A stretch of DNA of 64,000 nucleotides from Vibrio hyugaensis (GCF_002906655.1 NZ_CP025795.1:1-64000); one strand, 5' to 3'; shown: positions 7,957 through 18,085, counted from the first letter of the stretch. A program made the numbers and translations. The notes: generated by a model not told the origin, from the letters alone.

Positions 7957-8907
7957 GTGAATAAAAACAAACTTATGAGCGCTGCTGCTCTACTCGCTTC
8001 AGTGGTATCAACCAACGTGCTTGCTGCTGAAAAAGAGATGACGCTGATGTTGGATTGGTTCGTCAACCCAAACCATGGCCCTATCGTGATTGCCAAAGAA
8101 CGCGGTTACTTCAAAGAACAAGGCTTGAAGGTCAACATTCAAGAGCCTGCAGATCCAAGCACACCACCTAAGTTGGTCGCGGCGGGTAAAGTCGACATGG
8201 CGATTTCTTACCAACCAAGCCTGACCATCGATGTCGCGGCTGGTTTGCCACTAATCCGCTCTGCGACTTTGATTGCTACGCCACTCAACACGCTGATGGT
8301 GTTGGATAACGGTAAGAATGAAAACCTTGGTGACTTGAAAGGTAAGAAGATCGGTATTGCTATCGCGGGCAACGAAGAAGCAACAATCGGCACTATGCTT
8401 GCACAAGAGAACGTGAAGTTTTCTGACGTACAAATCATCAACGTAGGTTGGGCGCTGTCTTCGTCTCTTGCGTCTGGCAAAGTGGATGCGATTTGGGGCG
8501 GTCTACGTAACTTCGAAACCAACCAACTTGCACTAGAAGGTTATAAAGCTAAGGCCTTTTTCCCTGAAGAACACGGCGTGCCAGCGTATGACGAGTTAGT
8601 CTTCGTAGCCAATGCAAAAACCTACGACAAAGAAGCCATCAAGGCATTCAACAAAGCACTAGAGCAAGCGACCACTTACATCGTTAACCATCCAAAAGAG
8701 TCATGGAAAGAGTTTGTGGCTTATTCACCAGACACCCTCAACAACGAGCTTAACCAACGCGCTTGGAACGACACGCTAACTCGTTTCGCTCTTCGTCCAT
8801 CTGCAGTAGATCTGAAACGCTACGATGACTATGCCGAATTCATGTATTCACAAAAAATCATCGAAACACTGCCAAAAGCGAAAGATTACGTACCGAACTT
8901 TGACTAA
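7957..8907 (+). CDS. thiY: Periplasmic thiamin-precursor binding protein (ThiY/NMT1-like)
   Basis: A 316-residue NMT1/THI5-like solute-binding protein. The signal peptide covers residues 1 to about 23 (VLA cleavage), then the family start LDWFVNPNHGPIVIA. ThiY proteins bind formyl-aminopyrimidine or HMP in the periplasm and deliver it to ThiX. The start is GTG 7957 with AAGGAAG upstream. The NMT1 fold, riboswitch and tenA neighbour all support the pyrimidine substrate. Confidence 0.92.
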   Translation: MNKNKLMSAAALLASVVSTNVLAAEKEMTLMLDWFVNPNHGPIVIAKERGYFKEQGLKVNIQEPADPSTPPKLVAAGKVDMAISYQPSLTIDVAAGLPLIRSATLIATPLNTLMVLDNGKNENLGDLKGKKIGIAIAGNEEATIGTMLAQENVKFSDVQIINVGWALSSSLASGKVDAIWGGLRNFETNQLALEGYKAKAFFPEEHGVPAYDELVFVANAKTYDKEAIKAFNKALEQATTYIVNHPKESWKEFVAYSPDTLNNELNQRAWNDTLTRFALRPSAVDLKRYDDYAEFMYSQKIIETLPKAKDYVPNFD

Positions 8908-8961
8908 TTCTACTGATCTTAGGAGCTAAGCCTAGGGTCTTTTGATAACGAGATACCCATA

Positions 8962-9630
8962 ATGAAATACCAAGATTTGATCGACGCTTGCCAACAAGAT
9001 TGGCAAGAATACACCGAGCATGCTTTCGTGCAGCAATTGGCGAAAGGCACTCTGGCTCAACCTTGTTTTCTGCACTATCTAAAGCAGGATTTTCTTTTCC
9101 TAAAACAGTACGCACGAGCTTACGCATTAGCGATCTACAAAGCACGTACTTTGGATGACATGCGCCGTGCCCTACCAAGCGTACATGCATTGCTAGATTC
9201 TGAAATCGCCCACCACGTGACTTACTGCGAGCAATGGGGACTGACAGAATCCGACTTAGAAAACGAGCCAGAAGATTTCGGTACGGTAGCTTATACCCGT
9301 TACGTATTAGATGCTGGCATGACCGGCGATCTTGTTGATCTATACGCGGCACTAGCGCCATGCTCTATCGGTTATGCCGTAATCGGTAAGATGCTGATTG
9401 AAGATGAGAGCACGGTAATCGAAGGCAATCCATACGCAAGCTGGATCAACCTCTACGGTGGTGAGGAGTTTCAATCAGGTGTCGCAAAAGGTGCAGAGCA
9501 CTTTAATCAGTTATTGGCGGAAATCGATATCAATAGCCAGCGCGGTCAAAACCTGATTCAGGTATTCAAAACCGCAACGCGTATGGAAGTAGCATTCTGG
9601 CAACAAGGTCTGAACGCTCAGCAAGATTAA
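8962..9630 (+). CDS. tenA: Aminopyrimidine aminohydrolase / thiaminase II
   Basis: A 222-residue TenA enzyme. It hydrolyses aminopyrimidine breakdown products of thiamin to HMP, which ThiD then phosphorylates. The expected active-site residues are present: Asp43 (KQDFLFL), Cys134 (APCSIGY) and Glu209 (RMEVAFW). Next to a pyrimidine transporter this makes a complete import-and-salvage route. It lies 54 nt after thiY and 12 nt before thiM in the same operon. Confidence 0.95.
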   Translation: MKYQDLIDACQQDWQEYTEHAFVQQLAKGTLAQPCFLHYLKQDFLFLKQYARAYALAIYKARTLDDMRRALPSVHALLDSEIAHHVTYCEQWGLTESDLENEPEDFGTVAYTRYVLDAGMTGDLVDLYAALAPCSIGYAVIGKMLIEDESTVIEGNPYASWINLYGGEEFQSGVAKGAEHFNQLLAEIDINSQRGQNLIQVFKTATRMEVAFWQQGLNAQQD

Positions 9631-9642
9631 TCGGAGAGTCTC

Positions 9643-10434
9643 ATGTTAATTGAACAAATCACCCAAGCATTAACCGCCGTACGCCAGCAAAAGCCATTAG
9701 TCGTCAACATCACTAACTACGTGGTGATGAATAACACGGCAAACGCCCTATTGGCTATCGGTGCTTCTCCAATCATGGCGCACTCCAAGCAGGAAATGGC
9801 AGAGATGATGTCGTTCGCCGGCTCGCTGGTTATAAACATCGGTACCCTAGACAGCGTTTGGACGCCGCGTATGAGCTATGCCGTAGAGCAAGCCAATGCC
9901 AATGGCAAAATCGTTGTGCTCGATCCCGTTGGTTGCGGAGCAAGTTCGCTACGTACCGAGACATCACGTGAAATCGCACGCCTTGCAGACAAACTCATCA
10001 TCCGTGGTAACGCCTCAGAAATCATTGCACTCGCTGGCGAGCAAGCACAAAGCAAAGGCGTCGATGCGTTAGACAGCAGTGACACAGCACTTGGGGCAGC
10101 CAACTTCTTAGTCGCAGAGTACGGTGCAAGCGTGGTGATTTCTGGCGAGACTGATTACATCGTCACGAAAGAGCAAACCGTGCAACTAAACAACGGTCAC
10201 GAGATGATGCCATACGTAACCGGAATGGGTTGTACGCTAACGGCACTGACGGGCGCTTTTGCTGCTGTTGGTGATAACACCGGACTTGCTGCAGCGGCGG
10301 TACTGGGCATTGTTGGCGGGATTGCAGCGGAACAAGCTCGTGGTCCAGGCAGTCTGCAAATGAACCTGTTAGATGAGCTTTACCAGTTGGATGAAGAAAC
10401 GCTGGCAAAGCATCTAAAACTGCAAGTGAGCTAA
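9643..10434 (+). CDS. thiM: Hydroxyethylthiazole kinase
   Basis: A 263-residue ThiM that phosphorylates salvaged thiazole alcohol to THZ-P. Conserved segments include [15 protein letters not shown] near the N-terminus, [11 protein letters not shown] (91-101), and Cys197 in [11 protein letters not shown], matching the catalytic cysteine region of B. subtilis ThiM. GGAGAG precedes the ATG. It supplies the thiazole half to ThiE, encoded next. Confidence 0.95.
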   Translation: MLIEQITQALTAVRQQKPLVVNITNYVVMNNTANALLAIGASPIMAHSKQEMAEMMSFAGSLVINIGTLDSVWTPRMSYAVEQANANGKIVVLDPVGCGASSLRTETSREIARLADKLIIRGNASEIIALAGEQAQSKGVDALDSSDTALGAANFLVAEYGASVVISGETDYIVTKEQTVQLNNGHEMMPYVTGMGCTLTALTGAFAAVGDNTGLAAAAVLGIVGGIAAEQARGPGSLQMNLLDELYQLDEETLAKHLKLQVS

Positions 10435-10455
10435 GTTTTTCTCCATCAAATACCA

Positions 10456-10482
10456 GCCTCTCACTGCATCTGGATGAGAGGC
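10456..10482 (+). other. Intercistronic stem-loop between thiM and thiE
   Basis: A perfect 8-bp stem GCCTCTCA / TGAGAGGC with an 11-nt loop, not followed by a T-run, just before the thiE ribosome site. It is more likely an mRNA processing or stability element than a terminator. Confidence 0.5.
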
Positions 10483-10496
10483 CCAAAGGAAATAAA

Positions 10497-11111
10497 ATGA
10501 ACGCCTATCGTTTATATTTGGTCACCGATGACCAACAAGATTTAGCAACACTAAAGCGTGTTGTGAGAAAAGCCGTGGAAGGTGGCGTAACCATGGTACA
10601 AGTCCGCGAAAAACACGGCGATGTGCGTGCGTTTATCGAACGTGCTCAAGCCGTTAAAGACATCCTTAAAGATACCGATGTGCCTTTGATCATCAATGAC
10701 CGCGTTGATGTCGCACTGGCTGTCGATGCTGATGGTGTCCATCTCGGGCAATCAGACATGCCCGCAACTATCGCTCGTGAGTTGATTGGACCAAACAAAA
10801 TTCTCGGCTTATCTATCGAAAATGAAGAGCAGCTTGGAGAAGCAGACTCTCTGCCGATTGATTACATCGGTTTGAGCGCAATCTTCGCGACGCCGACCAA
10901 AACCAACACCAAAAAACATTGGGGTATTGATGGTTTGAAGATGGCGTTAGAGACGACTTCACTGCCGATTGTTGCCATTGGCGGCATTAACGAAAATAAC
11001 ATTCCGCAGCTCAGCGCCACTGGTGTCCACGGCTTGGCTTTGGTTTCAGCAATTTGCCACGCAGAAGATCCCAAAGCGGCATCGGAATATTTATTAGGGT
11101 TGATGAGCTAA
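10497..11111 (+). CDS. thiE: Thiamine-phosphate synthase
   Basis: A 204-residue TIM-barrel enzyme that joins HMP-PP and THZ-P to give thiamin phosphate. Visible motifs are VQVREK near residue 35, IINDRVDVALAVDADGVHLGQSDMP in the middle (pyrophosphate and Mg binding), and the C-terminal phosphate loop AIGGIN. AAAGGAAATAAA precedes the ATG. It is the last gene of the riboswitch operon and completes the ThiD/ThiM salvage pathway. Confidence 0.95.
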   Translation: MNAYRLYLVTDDQQDLATLKRVVRKAVEGGVTMVQVREKHGDVRAFIERAQAVKDILKDTDVPLIINDRVDVALAVDADGVHLGQSDMPATIARELIGPNKILGLSIENEEQLGEADSLPIDYIGLSAIFATPTKTNTKKHWGIDGLKMALETTSLPIVAIGGINENNIPQLSATGVHGLALVSAICHAEDPKAASEYLLGLMS

Positions 11112-11300
11112 CCTTGTTCACTCCAAGAACAAAGCGCTTATGGATGAGCGCGTTTGCCTCTTAATACTTTCAACAGCCCCTCCTTTCACAACGAAGACCT
11201 GCAATGTCACTTTCACGCTCGAATTGACAGAGCGTTGATAAGTTTTTCACATCGATTGTCGTAAGATAGCCGCCTATTTTCGACTGCTGTATGACTTTTC

Positions 11301-12026
11301 ATGAAAACTAAAAAATACGGTTTGATGATGCTCGCCTTGTTCATCCTTGGTATCGTCACGATCTCACTGTTTGCCTCATATCACGATCTCACTTCTCACG
11401 TTTCTGATGGCACAGGCATTATCTTTACTCTGCTAACAGACTCAGCGGGCAGCAAAGGCTTTTTGATTACCCTAACTTTGTTGGCGTTATCGCTGTACCG
11501 ATTTAAGCCAACTAACACAGAATGGATGCAAAAACTCTCCATGCTGGGCTTGCTGTTGGTGATTGGTTTTGCCAGCAAAACAGGGTTAAAGCTGATGACA
11601 GAAAGCCCACGTCCATACACAGAACTGCTTGCCGCAGAACAACTGATTGAACATCCAGAAGCGTTTTATCAGTTAGAGACAGCTCAACAAGCGAGTGTGA
11701 TTGGAGAGATTTCAGAAAAAGTCAGTGAATGGCGTACTCGTCACTGGCAAGGTGAAAAGGATTACTCTTTCCCATCCGGTCATACGATTTTCGTTTCTAT
11801 CTGCTTAGCCTTCTTCGGTGGGTTGTTTTTGCAGAATAAGTGCTATCTCTCTGCTGCAACTTTGTGGGTATGGGCAATGGGCGTAGCGTACAGCCGTTTG
11901 TGGCTTGGCATGCATCGTATTGAAGATTTGATTGGTTCAGTGGTGTTTGTCGCTGTGGTATTTACGTTGCTACCCACATTTCAAATTACCCAAAAAGCGC
12001 CTTTCGTTGCCTTAGCGACCAAGTAA
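11301..12026 (+). CDS. pgpB: PgpB-type membrane phosphatase (PAP2 family)
   Basis: A 241-residue integral membrane lipid phosphatase. The three PAP2 motifs are visible: K..(6)..RP in KTGLKLMTESPRPY, PSGH in SFPSGHT, and SR..(5)H..D in SRLWLGMHRIED. E. coli PgpB (254 residues) dephosphorylates phosphatidylglycerophosphate and undecaprenyl pyrophosphate. There are about six hydrophobic helices. It is monocistronic, between thiE and a shared terminator with torA. PgpB versus another PAP2 phosphatase is decided on length and overall pattern. Confidence 0.8.
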   Translation: MKTKKYGLMMLALFILGIVTISLFASYHDLTSHVSDGTGIIFTLLTDSAGSKGFLITLTLLALSLYRFKPTNTEWMQKLSMLGLLLVIGFASKTGLKLMTESPRPYTELLAAEQLIEHPEAFYQLETAQQASVIGEISEKVSEWRTRHWQGEKDYSFPSGHTIFVSICLAFFGGLFLQNKCYLSAATLWVWAMGVAYSRLWLGMHRIEDLIGSVVFVAVVFTLLPTFQITQKAPFVALATK

Positions 12027-12049
12027 AAGTCTTAAAAAATAGATAAAAA

Positions 12050-12079
12050 AAGAAGCCAGCAAATTACTGGCTTCTTTGG
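12050..12079. terminator. Bidirectional terminator between pgpB and torA
   Basis: AAGAAGCCAG / CTGGCTTCTT stem with A-run and T-run flanks, between converging genes. Confidence 0.88.
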
Positions 12080-12105
12080 TATTTAGCGTTCGGTTTAAAC
12101 CAATA

Positions 12106-14559
12106 TTAAGCGTTCTTAGGCGGTGTGAATGCCGTTAATTCTAACACTGGACCTTCGTACTTCTCGATACGCACTAATGCAGAGTTTGCAGCACAGCCGT
12201 TCGCAAGGCGCGAGGTTGGGATGTCAAGTGTTAGGACGTTACAACCACCGTTTTTACAAATCCCCGTTTTCTTATCTAGATCTGGCCAGCCACCTTCGTG
12301 AATACAAACAGAACCTTGCTTGATGCCGTCAGTAACCAAAGCGCCTACCAACACTTGACCACGACCATTGTAAGCACGGACCAAGTCACCTGTCTTAATG
12401 CCACGCGCTTTCGCATCTTCTGGGTGGATAGAAATCGGCTCACGGTCTGCAATCGCGTACTCTTCACGAATCTTCGCATAGTTGAACTGGCTGTGTAGAC
12501 GATGCGCCGCGTGCGCTGTCATTAGCTGAAGTTCATCTTGTTTTGCGTTGCCAGTGTACTCCGTTGGCTCCATCCAAGTTGGGTGTGGAGGACAGTCTTC
12601 AAGCTGGTAGCCTTCGATTGTCTTAGAGAAGATCTCAATCTTACCACTTGGCGTACCTAATGGGTTCATAATCGGATTTTCACGGAAATCAGCGTAACGA
12701 ACAAATTGTGCGTTCTTCTCATTCCATTTCATTTCGATCAGTTGGTTATCTTCCCAGAACTTACTGAAGTTTGGCATTGCGATGCGTTGTGCTCGACCAC
12801 CTTGTTGTGCTGCTTTGTAGAATTGATACAGCCATTCCATTTCAGTTTTGCCTTCGGTGTAAACTTCGCGACCACCCGGAGCAAGCAACTCTGCCATATC
12901 CGCAAATACATCGAAGTCGTTACGCGCTTCACCTTGAGGTTCAATAACCTGTTTCATTGGTACTAAGTGTTGGTTACTGTAGTCGCCAGTCATCGTTAAG
13001 TCATTGCGTTCAAACGACGTGGTAATAGGCAGTACGATATCCGCATGTTTCGCCGCAGCGGTCCAGTAAATTTCCGAGATAACGACCAATTCTGGTTTTT
13101 GCCAAGCTTTGATCAGACGGTTTGTATCTTGGTGGTGAGTAAAGTTGCCGCCGCCGGCCCACCAAATCATCTTGATATCAGGGAACACACGCTCATGACC
13201 GTTGTGTTTGTACACTTGACCTGGGTTTTCCAAAGCTTCAACAATACGCGCAACAGGGAATGAGTTCATCACTTTACCCGTCGCAGACCAGCCACGCTCA
13301 TCACTACCGGCTACAGCCCCTAACGAAGCTGACATCGCTGGAAGTACGCCAGCATCACGCGAAGGGTTACCACCATTTGAGTAATGGTAAGAGAAACCAA
13401 AACCACCGCCTGGTAGACCGATCTGACCAAGCATTGCTGCCAACGTCACGATCATCCAGTGGCGTTGCTCACCAAACTGCTGACGCTGAATACCCCAGCC
13501 CGCCATTAACATAGTGCGGTTTTTACTGAAGATATCAGCCAATAGCTCTAACTGTTTTGCTGGCACGCCACAGATCTTAGATGCCCATTCTGCCGACTTT
13601 TCTACGCCGTCTTCTTTACCCATCAGATAAGCTTCGAAAACGTCATAGCCCGTAGTGTACTTCTCGATAAATGCTTTATCGTGCTTACCTTGTTTCACAA
13701 GTGTATGCGCAATACCCATTAGCATCGCTACGTCAGTCATTGGGTGAGGTGCAATCCACTGAGCGTTATCGCCAAAGAACTCGATCGTTTCAGAACGCAT
13801 AGGGTCGATAGCAATAACTGTCTTGCCCGACTTTTTCAATTGATGGAAAAATTCTAAACCAGAGCAGTCTGTTGAGCTCCAAGCAATTTTTAGCGTGTTC
13901 ATTGGGTTCAGCCCCCAAAGTACAACGACATCACTATGCTCTAACACCATTGGGTAAGTAGTTTGCTGTTCATAAACTTCGATAGAACCCACTACGTGAG
14001 GCATGATGACTTGAGCAGCACCTGTTGAGTAGTCACCCATGTGACCAGAATAGCCACCAGCCATGCCCATATAACGTTGCAACAATGTTTGCGCTTTGTG
14101 TAAAACACCACTTGAACGCCAGCCGTAAGAGCCAGCAAAAATAGCGTCAGGCGTGTTATTGGCGCGAATACGCATATGTTGTTCATGAAGCAGCTTGTAA
14201 GCCTCTTCCCAAGATACACGCACAAACTCATCACCACCACGAACACCTTCAGGTGCAGATGGATTTGCTAGAAAACCCTTACGTACCATTGGGCATTTGA
14301 TACGAGCTTTAGTATGAACTTGGTCTGGCCCTGTTGTTTGTAGACTGTTGAAGACCGTTTGTGGAACAGCATTGGTAGTCGAAATCAGTTTGCCATCTTT
14401 CACTTCACACAGCATTGGTCCCATACGACCCGCAGTTAATACGCCTTTACCACGCTCATTCGATGCCGCCACTGACATTGGTGATAATGAAGTAAACGCC
14501 ATAGCACCTGCAGCCATGCCTGTGCCTTTTAAAAATCCGCGACGTGTAATTTCTGTCAT
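12106..14559 (-). CDS. torA: Trimethylamine N-oxide reductase catalytic subunit
   Basis: An 817-residue periplasmic molybdopterin enzyme reducing TMAO to trimethylamine in anaerobic respiration. A Tat signal with RRGFLKG (residues 6-12) marks export of the folded protein. The YGWRSSG segment (145-151) carries the serine that ligates molybdenum in the DMSO/TMAO reductase family (Ser149). Length matches TorA (about 820-850). It lies 19 nt downstream of torC, the usual torCA order. No torD chaperone is in the window. Confidence 0.93.
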   Translation of the reverse strand: MTEITRRGFLKGTGMAAGAMAFTSLSPMSVAASNERGKGVLTAGRMGPMLCEVKDGKLISTTNAVPQTVFNSLQTTGPDQVHTKARIKCPMVRKGFLANPSAPEGVRGGDEFVRVSWEEAYKLLHEQHMRIRANNTPDAIFAGSYGWRSSGVLHKAQTLLQRYMGMAGGYSGHMGDYSTGAAQVIMPHVVGSIEVYEQQTTYPMVLEHSDVVVLWGLNPMNTLKIAWSSTDCSGLEFFHQLKKSGKTVIAIDPMRSETIEFFGDNAQWIAPHPMTDVAMLMGIAHTLVKQGKHDKAFIEKYTTGYDVFEAYLMGKEDGVEKSAEWASKICGVPAKQLELLADIFSKNRTMLMAGWGIQRQQFGEQRHWMIVTLAAMLGQIGLPGGGFGFSYHYSNGGNPSRDAGVLPAMSASLGAVAGSDERGWSATGKVMNSFPVARIVEALENPGQVYKHNGHERVFPDIKMIWWAGGGNFTHHQDTNRLIKAWQKPELVVISEIYWTAAAKHADIVLPITTSFERNDLTMTGDYSNQHLVPMKQVIEPQGEARNDFDVFADMAELLAPGGREVYTEGKTEMEWLYQFYKAAQQGGRAQRIAMPNFSKFWEDNQLIEMKWNEKNAQFVRYADFRENPIMNPLGTPSGKIEIFSKTIEGYQLEDCPPHPTWMEPTEYTGNAKQDELQLMTAHAAHRLHSQFNYAKIREEYAIADREPISIHPEDAKARGIKTGDLVRAYNGRGQVLVGALVTDGIKQGSVCIHEGGWPDLDKKTGICKNGGCNVLTLDIPTSRLANGCAANSALVRIEKYEGPVLELTAFTPPKNA

Positions 14560-14578
14560 TGTTTTACCCTTTTAATGC

Positions 14579-15679
14579 TTAGTGACCAACAACGTCTTTC
14601 GCGTGGTTTTGGAAGTATTTAGTAAGTAGCTCTAAGTTCTCAGGAGAGATATCTGTACGAGCACCCATACCTTTCGCAACTGGACCCCATGCGTTAACGG
14701 TGAAGTGTTCACCAGGGATTTTTGCGTGACAGGTAGCGCAGTAAACGTTGTCTAGTTCTTCGGCATAAGACCATACTGGTTTAAGTGTATCCACTACAGG
14801 GGAGTCGATGTCACCAGTTAGCGCTACTGAACGCCATTCGTTACCGTATACGTCTGCTTCGTATTCGCCTGTTTTAAGCGCATTCTGACCTTGTTCTGCT
14901 AATGTCGCAACGATTGCACGTTGACCTTCACCCATGTAAAGCACTTGTTCCGCGCCTTTCATCTGAAATGCGTTTAGAGTTACAGTGCGGTCGTCACCAT
15001 TCGCTTTCACAACCTCTAGTTTTGCAGTTGGATTCAGCGTACCGTAATCCCCCATAGAGATAGCCGTTACTGGATAAACTACTTTTGCATCTGCCGTCGT
15101 TTGTTTAGTGAACGCCATCAAAGCATCAAAAGCTTTGCTGTCTAACTGAGCTTCAGGAGCGAAGTGCGCAACACCCTTATGGCAGTCGATACAGGTTTGA
15201 TCGTTCGCTTTCGCATACTCATGCATTTTGGCAGCATCACGAGATTGCTCGTACTGCTCCATTGCATCGAAATCATGACAAGAACGACATGTAGCGGAAT
15301 CATTCTCTCGGAATTGCTCCCATACTGTTTCAGCCATTTCTTTACGGTGTGCTTCGTATTTTTCTGACGTATCAATCTTGCCAGTAACGAACTCATGGTA
15401 AATGTCTTTCGAAGCACGGATTTTGGTGATCAAGTAATCCATTGGTTCTTGAGGGATATGACAGTCTGAACATTCTGCGCGAATACCTTTGGCATTACTA
15501 AAGTGAACTGAGCCTTGATACTCCTTATAAGGCATTTCCATAGAGTGGCAAGAGACACAAAACTCAGTATCGGACGTGTAATGCATAACAGCAGCAGAAC
15601 CGCCCAATGTTAACCAACCTACACCAACACCAACACCGGCAGCGACCAGTAAAGCGACATATCTTTTTTTAATCGACAT
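14579..15679 (-). CDS. torC: Pentahaem c-type cytochrome TorC
   Basis: A 366-residue NapC/NirT-family cytochrome that passes electrons from menaquinol to TorA. After one N-terminal membrane anchor come five CxxCH haem sites: CVSCH, CSDCH, CRSCH, CIDCH and, in the C-terminal domain, CATCH. This four-plus-one arrangement is characteristic of TorC. I prefer ATG 15679 over a TTG at 15691, because the GAGAG site sits too close to the TTG. It is first gene of torCA. Confidence 0.92.
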   Translation of the reverse strand: MSIKKRYVALLVAAGVGVGVGWLTLGGSAAVMHYTSDTEFCVSCHSMEMPYKEYQGSVHFSNAKGIRAECSDCHIPQEPMDYLITKIRASKDIYHEFVTGKIDTSEKYEAHRKEMAETVWEQFRENDSATCRSCHDFDAMEQYEQSRDAAKMHEYAKANDQTCIDCHKGVAHFAPEAQLDSKAFDALMAFTKQTTADAKVVYPVTAISMGDYGTLNPTAKLEVVKANGDDRTVTLNAFQMKGAEQVLYMGEGQRAIVATLAEQGQNALKTGEYEADVYGNEWRSVALTGDIDSPVVDTLKPVWSYAEELDNVYCATCHAKIPGEHFTVNAWGPVAKGMGARTDISPENLELLTKYFQNHAKDVVGH

Positions 15680-15746
15680 AATTAGAAACAAACTCTCACA
15701 TTTAGTAATTTATCATCGTAATTTACCTCTTTAGTAGTACGAGTTA

Positions 15747-15760
15747 TTGATCCACATCAT
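15747..15760 (-). promoter_or_regulatory. FNR-like site upstream of torC
   Basis: TTGATCCACATCAT matches the FNR consensus (TTGAT-N4-ATCAA) at all but the last base. A -10-like TAAATT lies about 21 nt downstream on the minus strand, compatible with activation from near -41. It fits anaerobic control of TMAO respiration. Confidence 0.55.
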
Positions 15761-15785
15761 AAGCGTATTACAACTTATGCCTTGC

Positions 15786-15810
15786 GAATGAAATTCTGCA
15801 ACTTTCATTC
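15786..15810. promoter_or_regulatory. Inverted repeat upstream of torC
   Basis: GAATGAAA (15786-15793) and TTTCATTC (15803-15810) form perfect 8-bp arms around a 9-nt spacer. It lies in the torC / GNAT divergent region and could be an operator, for example for a TorR-type regulator; the protein is unknown. Confidence 0.35.
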
Positions 15811-15948
15811 ACACAGCGATATTGTCAGAATTTTATTTTTCTCACTTATCATTCACTCGACAAATAATTCAAATAAATGCAATGACTTGATTACGCTACA
15901 GAATGAATGACAAACTGTTGAAAGTCCGCGCAATAAGGAAGCTCACTG

Positions 15949-16458
15949 ATGCAGTTAACGACAACAAGACTCTCTCTTGCGCCAATCACTCATGAACATT
16001 GGTCTCTTTACCAGCGACTTTGCACTGACCCACAAATTATCGCCCTTTGTTTTGACCCTCCCTCGGAGGCTGAACTTGAGCAAAACTTTGAATCTCGACT
16101 ACCAATATGGACACCACAAAGTGATCATTGGTTGTGCTTGGTGATTTATGAAAAGAAAAGTGCCCAACCCATTGGTGTTACAGGGTTTGTGCTGCAAGAC
16201 GGTAAAGCCGAAGTTGGGTATTTATTGCTGCCTGAATTCTATGGTCAGCAATACGGCACAGAGTCTCTGACTGCCGTTCTAGGTTGGGCGCAAAACGAAC
16301 ATCAAATTTCGCACTTCTCCGCCACCGTAACGGAAGGGAATATTGGTTCTGAACGGGTGTTAGAAAAATGCGGATTCACTCTCGAACAAGTGATCCCAGA
16401 AGCGTATGAAATCGGTGGTAAAAAGTACGCCGATAAAATCTATTCACGACAAAAATAA
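15949..16458 (+). CDS. GNAT acetyltransferase (RimJ/RimL-like)
   Basis: A 169-residue N-acetyltransferase of the RimJ/RimL branch. The N-terminus LTTTRLSLAPITHEHW and the acetyl-CoA region EVGYLLLPEFYGQQYGTESL, plus GSERVLEKCGFTLE near the end, are typical. Its substrate is unknown; the family acetylates protein N-termini, amino acids or antibiotics. AAGGAAG precedes the ATG. It is first of a same-strand run of small enzymes, 9 nt before the SDR gene. Confidence 0.85.
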   Translation: MQLTTTRLSLAPITHEHWSLYQRLCTDPQIIALCFDPPSEAELEQNFESRLPIWTPQSDHWLCLVIYEKKSAQPIGVTGFVLQDGKAEVGYLLLPEFYGQQYGTESLTAVLGWAQNEHQISHFSATVTEGNIGSERVLEKCGFTLEQVIPEAYEIGGKKYADKIYSRQK

Positions 16459-16467
16459 GGACGTATT

Positions 16468-17199
16468 TTGCAGAAAGTAGTCATCATTACTGGCGCAAGC
16501 CGAGGCATAGGTGCAGCAACCGCAAAGCTATTGGCCAGACACGGTTATGCAGTATGCGTAAACTACCTCAGCCACAGCGATGCCGCAAATCAAGTTGTTG
16601 CAGAGATCAAAGGTAGTGGTGGTAAAGCCATTGCTATCCAAGCCGATGTTTCTCATGAGCAACAAGTAATAGCGCTCTTTGAACAAACAGAACAAGCGCT
16701 CGGAAAAATCACGCATTTAGTCAATAACGTGGGCATCTTATTCACTCAATCTCGCCTTGCCGACATGAGCCTTGAACGTTTTCAAAACGTCATGAATGCC
16801 AACGTGACGAGCTGTTTTTTATGCTGCCGTGAAGCTGCAAAGCGATTTGAATCTGGCAACGCCATCGTGAATGTGTCTTCTGCTGCCTCGCGTTCTGGCG
16901 CCCCCTTCGAGTACGTCGATTACGCCGCATCAAAAGGAGCCATGGACTCACTCACCAAAGGGTTATCTTTGGAGCTGGCCGAACAAAATATTCGTGTTAA
17001 CGGTGTTCGTCCCGGTTGCATCTATACCGATATTCATGCTGACGGCGGCGAACCAGATCGCGTCGAAAGACTTCGCTCAAAAATCCCGCTCAAGCGAGGT
17101 GGGACGGTCGAAGAGGTCGCTAACGCCATCGCTTGGTTACTGAGTGATGAAGCCTCTTATGTCACGGGATCGTTTATCGATCTTGCCGGTGGAAATTAA
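16468..17199 (+). CDS. SDR family oxidoreductase
   Basis: A 243-residue classical short-chain dehydrogenase/reductase. The cofactor motif TGASRGIG is at residues 8-15, NNVG (NNAG variant) mid-protein, Ser and the YAASK form of the catalytic YxxxK follow. The Ala-to-Val change in NNVG is tolerated in the family. Start codon is TTG with TAAGGA upstream. It is close to FabG-like glucose/3-oxoacyl reductases, but the substrate cannot be read. It sits between two GNAT genes with gaps of 9 nt each, so all three are probably one transcript. Confidence 0.88.
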   Translation: MQKVVIITGASRGIGAATAKLLARHGYAVCVNYLSHSDAANQVVAEIKGSGGKAIAIQADVSHEQQVIALFEQTEQALGKITHLVNNVGILFTQSRLADMSLERFQNVMNANVTSCFLCCREAAKRFESGNAIVNVSSAASRSGAPFEYVDYAASKGAMDSLTKGLSLELAEQNIRVNGVRPGCIYTDIHADGGEPDRVERLRSKIPLKRGGTVEEVANAIAWLLSDEASYVTGSFIDLAGGN

Positions 17200-17208
17200 G
17201 GAAGAACA

Positions 17209-17673
17209 ATGAGAGTAAGACAAGCAACACCCAATGATTTAGAATCACTCTTTGAATTAAATAACCAAATAAGTGCGCTTCACTACATCAACGCACCACA
17301 ATCCTTTGTCGCGCCTTCAGAAGAGGACAAAACGTTTCTCGCTAATGCATTAGCCGATGAAAAACGATTGATTCTGATAGCAGAAGAAGGCCAACAGGTT
17401 CTTGGTTTTATTACCGCGCACATCACTCAAAACGAAACCATCAGCTTCCTCATCAAAGACCCGATTTGCCGAATAGGTACCATCGTCGTGGATGAAAACC
17501 AAAAAACAAAAGGCATAGGCCGTTTACTTATGACCGAAGTTGAGCAGTGGGCCCGCGCATTTGGAGCCGTTCAGATCCGATTAGAAGTCATGGAATTCAA
17601 CCAAGCCGCACAACAGTTTTACGACAAACTCGGCTTTGCCACCAATTCACGCCTGATGATGAAATGTTTGTAA
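17209..17673 (+). CDS. GNAT acetyltransferase
   Basis: A 154-residue GNAT protein. The acetyl-CoA loop is visible in VDENQKTKGIGRLLM (Q/RxxGxG/A form) and the C-terminal QAAQQFYDKLGFA. AAGGAAG precedes ATG. It ends the three-gene GNAT-SDR-GNAT run; repeat copy B follows about 100 bp later. Substrate unknown. Confidence 0.85.
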   Translation: MRVRQATPNDLESLFELNNQISALHYINAPQSFVAPSEEDKTFLANALADEKRLILIAEEGQQVLGFITAHITQNETISFLIKDPICRIGTIVVDENQKTKGIGRLLMTEVEQWARAFGAVQIRLEVMEFNQAAQQFYDKLGFATNSRLMMKCL

Positions 17674-17775
17674 CGATCACGACATTTGAGCGAATTTCAC
17701 TGTTAAAGCTAACGTGAATCGCATTTATCTTTCTTGCTTTTCTTCCCTTTTCGAAAAGACGATATGATGTACGGA

Positions 17776-18071
17776 TATACCCAAGTGACTTCAAGATGCA
17801 GGATTCAGAGCGTTGTCATTGATTCTCTGTTTACCGAAAGTAAGCAAGGAAAACAACGAAGCGGAATAGCCAGCTCTTTCCAAGTTGTTTGACGCAGCAA
17901 TCGGGTCAAGTACACGCTCCCGAAGGGCACTCTTTGCAAATAGTAAGGGGCTTGGCTTGTATACTTTGTTGTCGATTCTTGATTTAGACCCACTAAACCT
18001 TTAAATCGCCGCCGCGTCTACAAACCAAGTCATTCTCGCTGAACCAAGCATCTCGAGGTTACTTGGGTATA
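17776..18071 (-). repeat. TIR-bounded intergenic repeat, copy B (296 bp, inverted)
   Basis: The same element as copies A and C, in opposite orientation: it begins TATACCCAAGTGACTTC and ends GAGGTTACTTGGGTATA. It occupies most of the gap between the GNAT and HAD genes, and its right end lies 14 bp from the HAD start codon, so transcription of the HAD gene must start in or read through it. Internally closest to copy C. Confidence 0.87.
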
Positions 18072-18085
18072 ATGGAGATTCGAAC

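Noticed and set aside
12129..14575. Plus-strand frames opposite torA
   Set aside because: Shadows of the torA coding sequence; no ribosome sites or family features.
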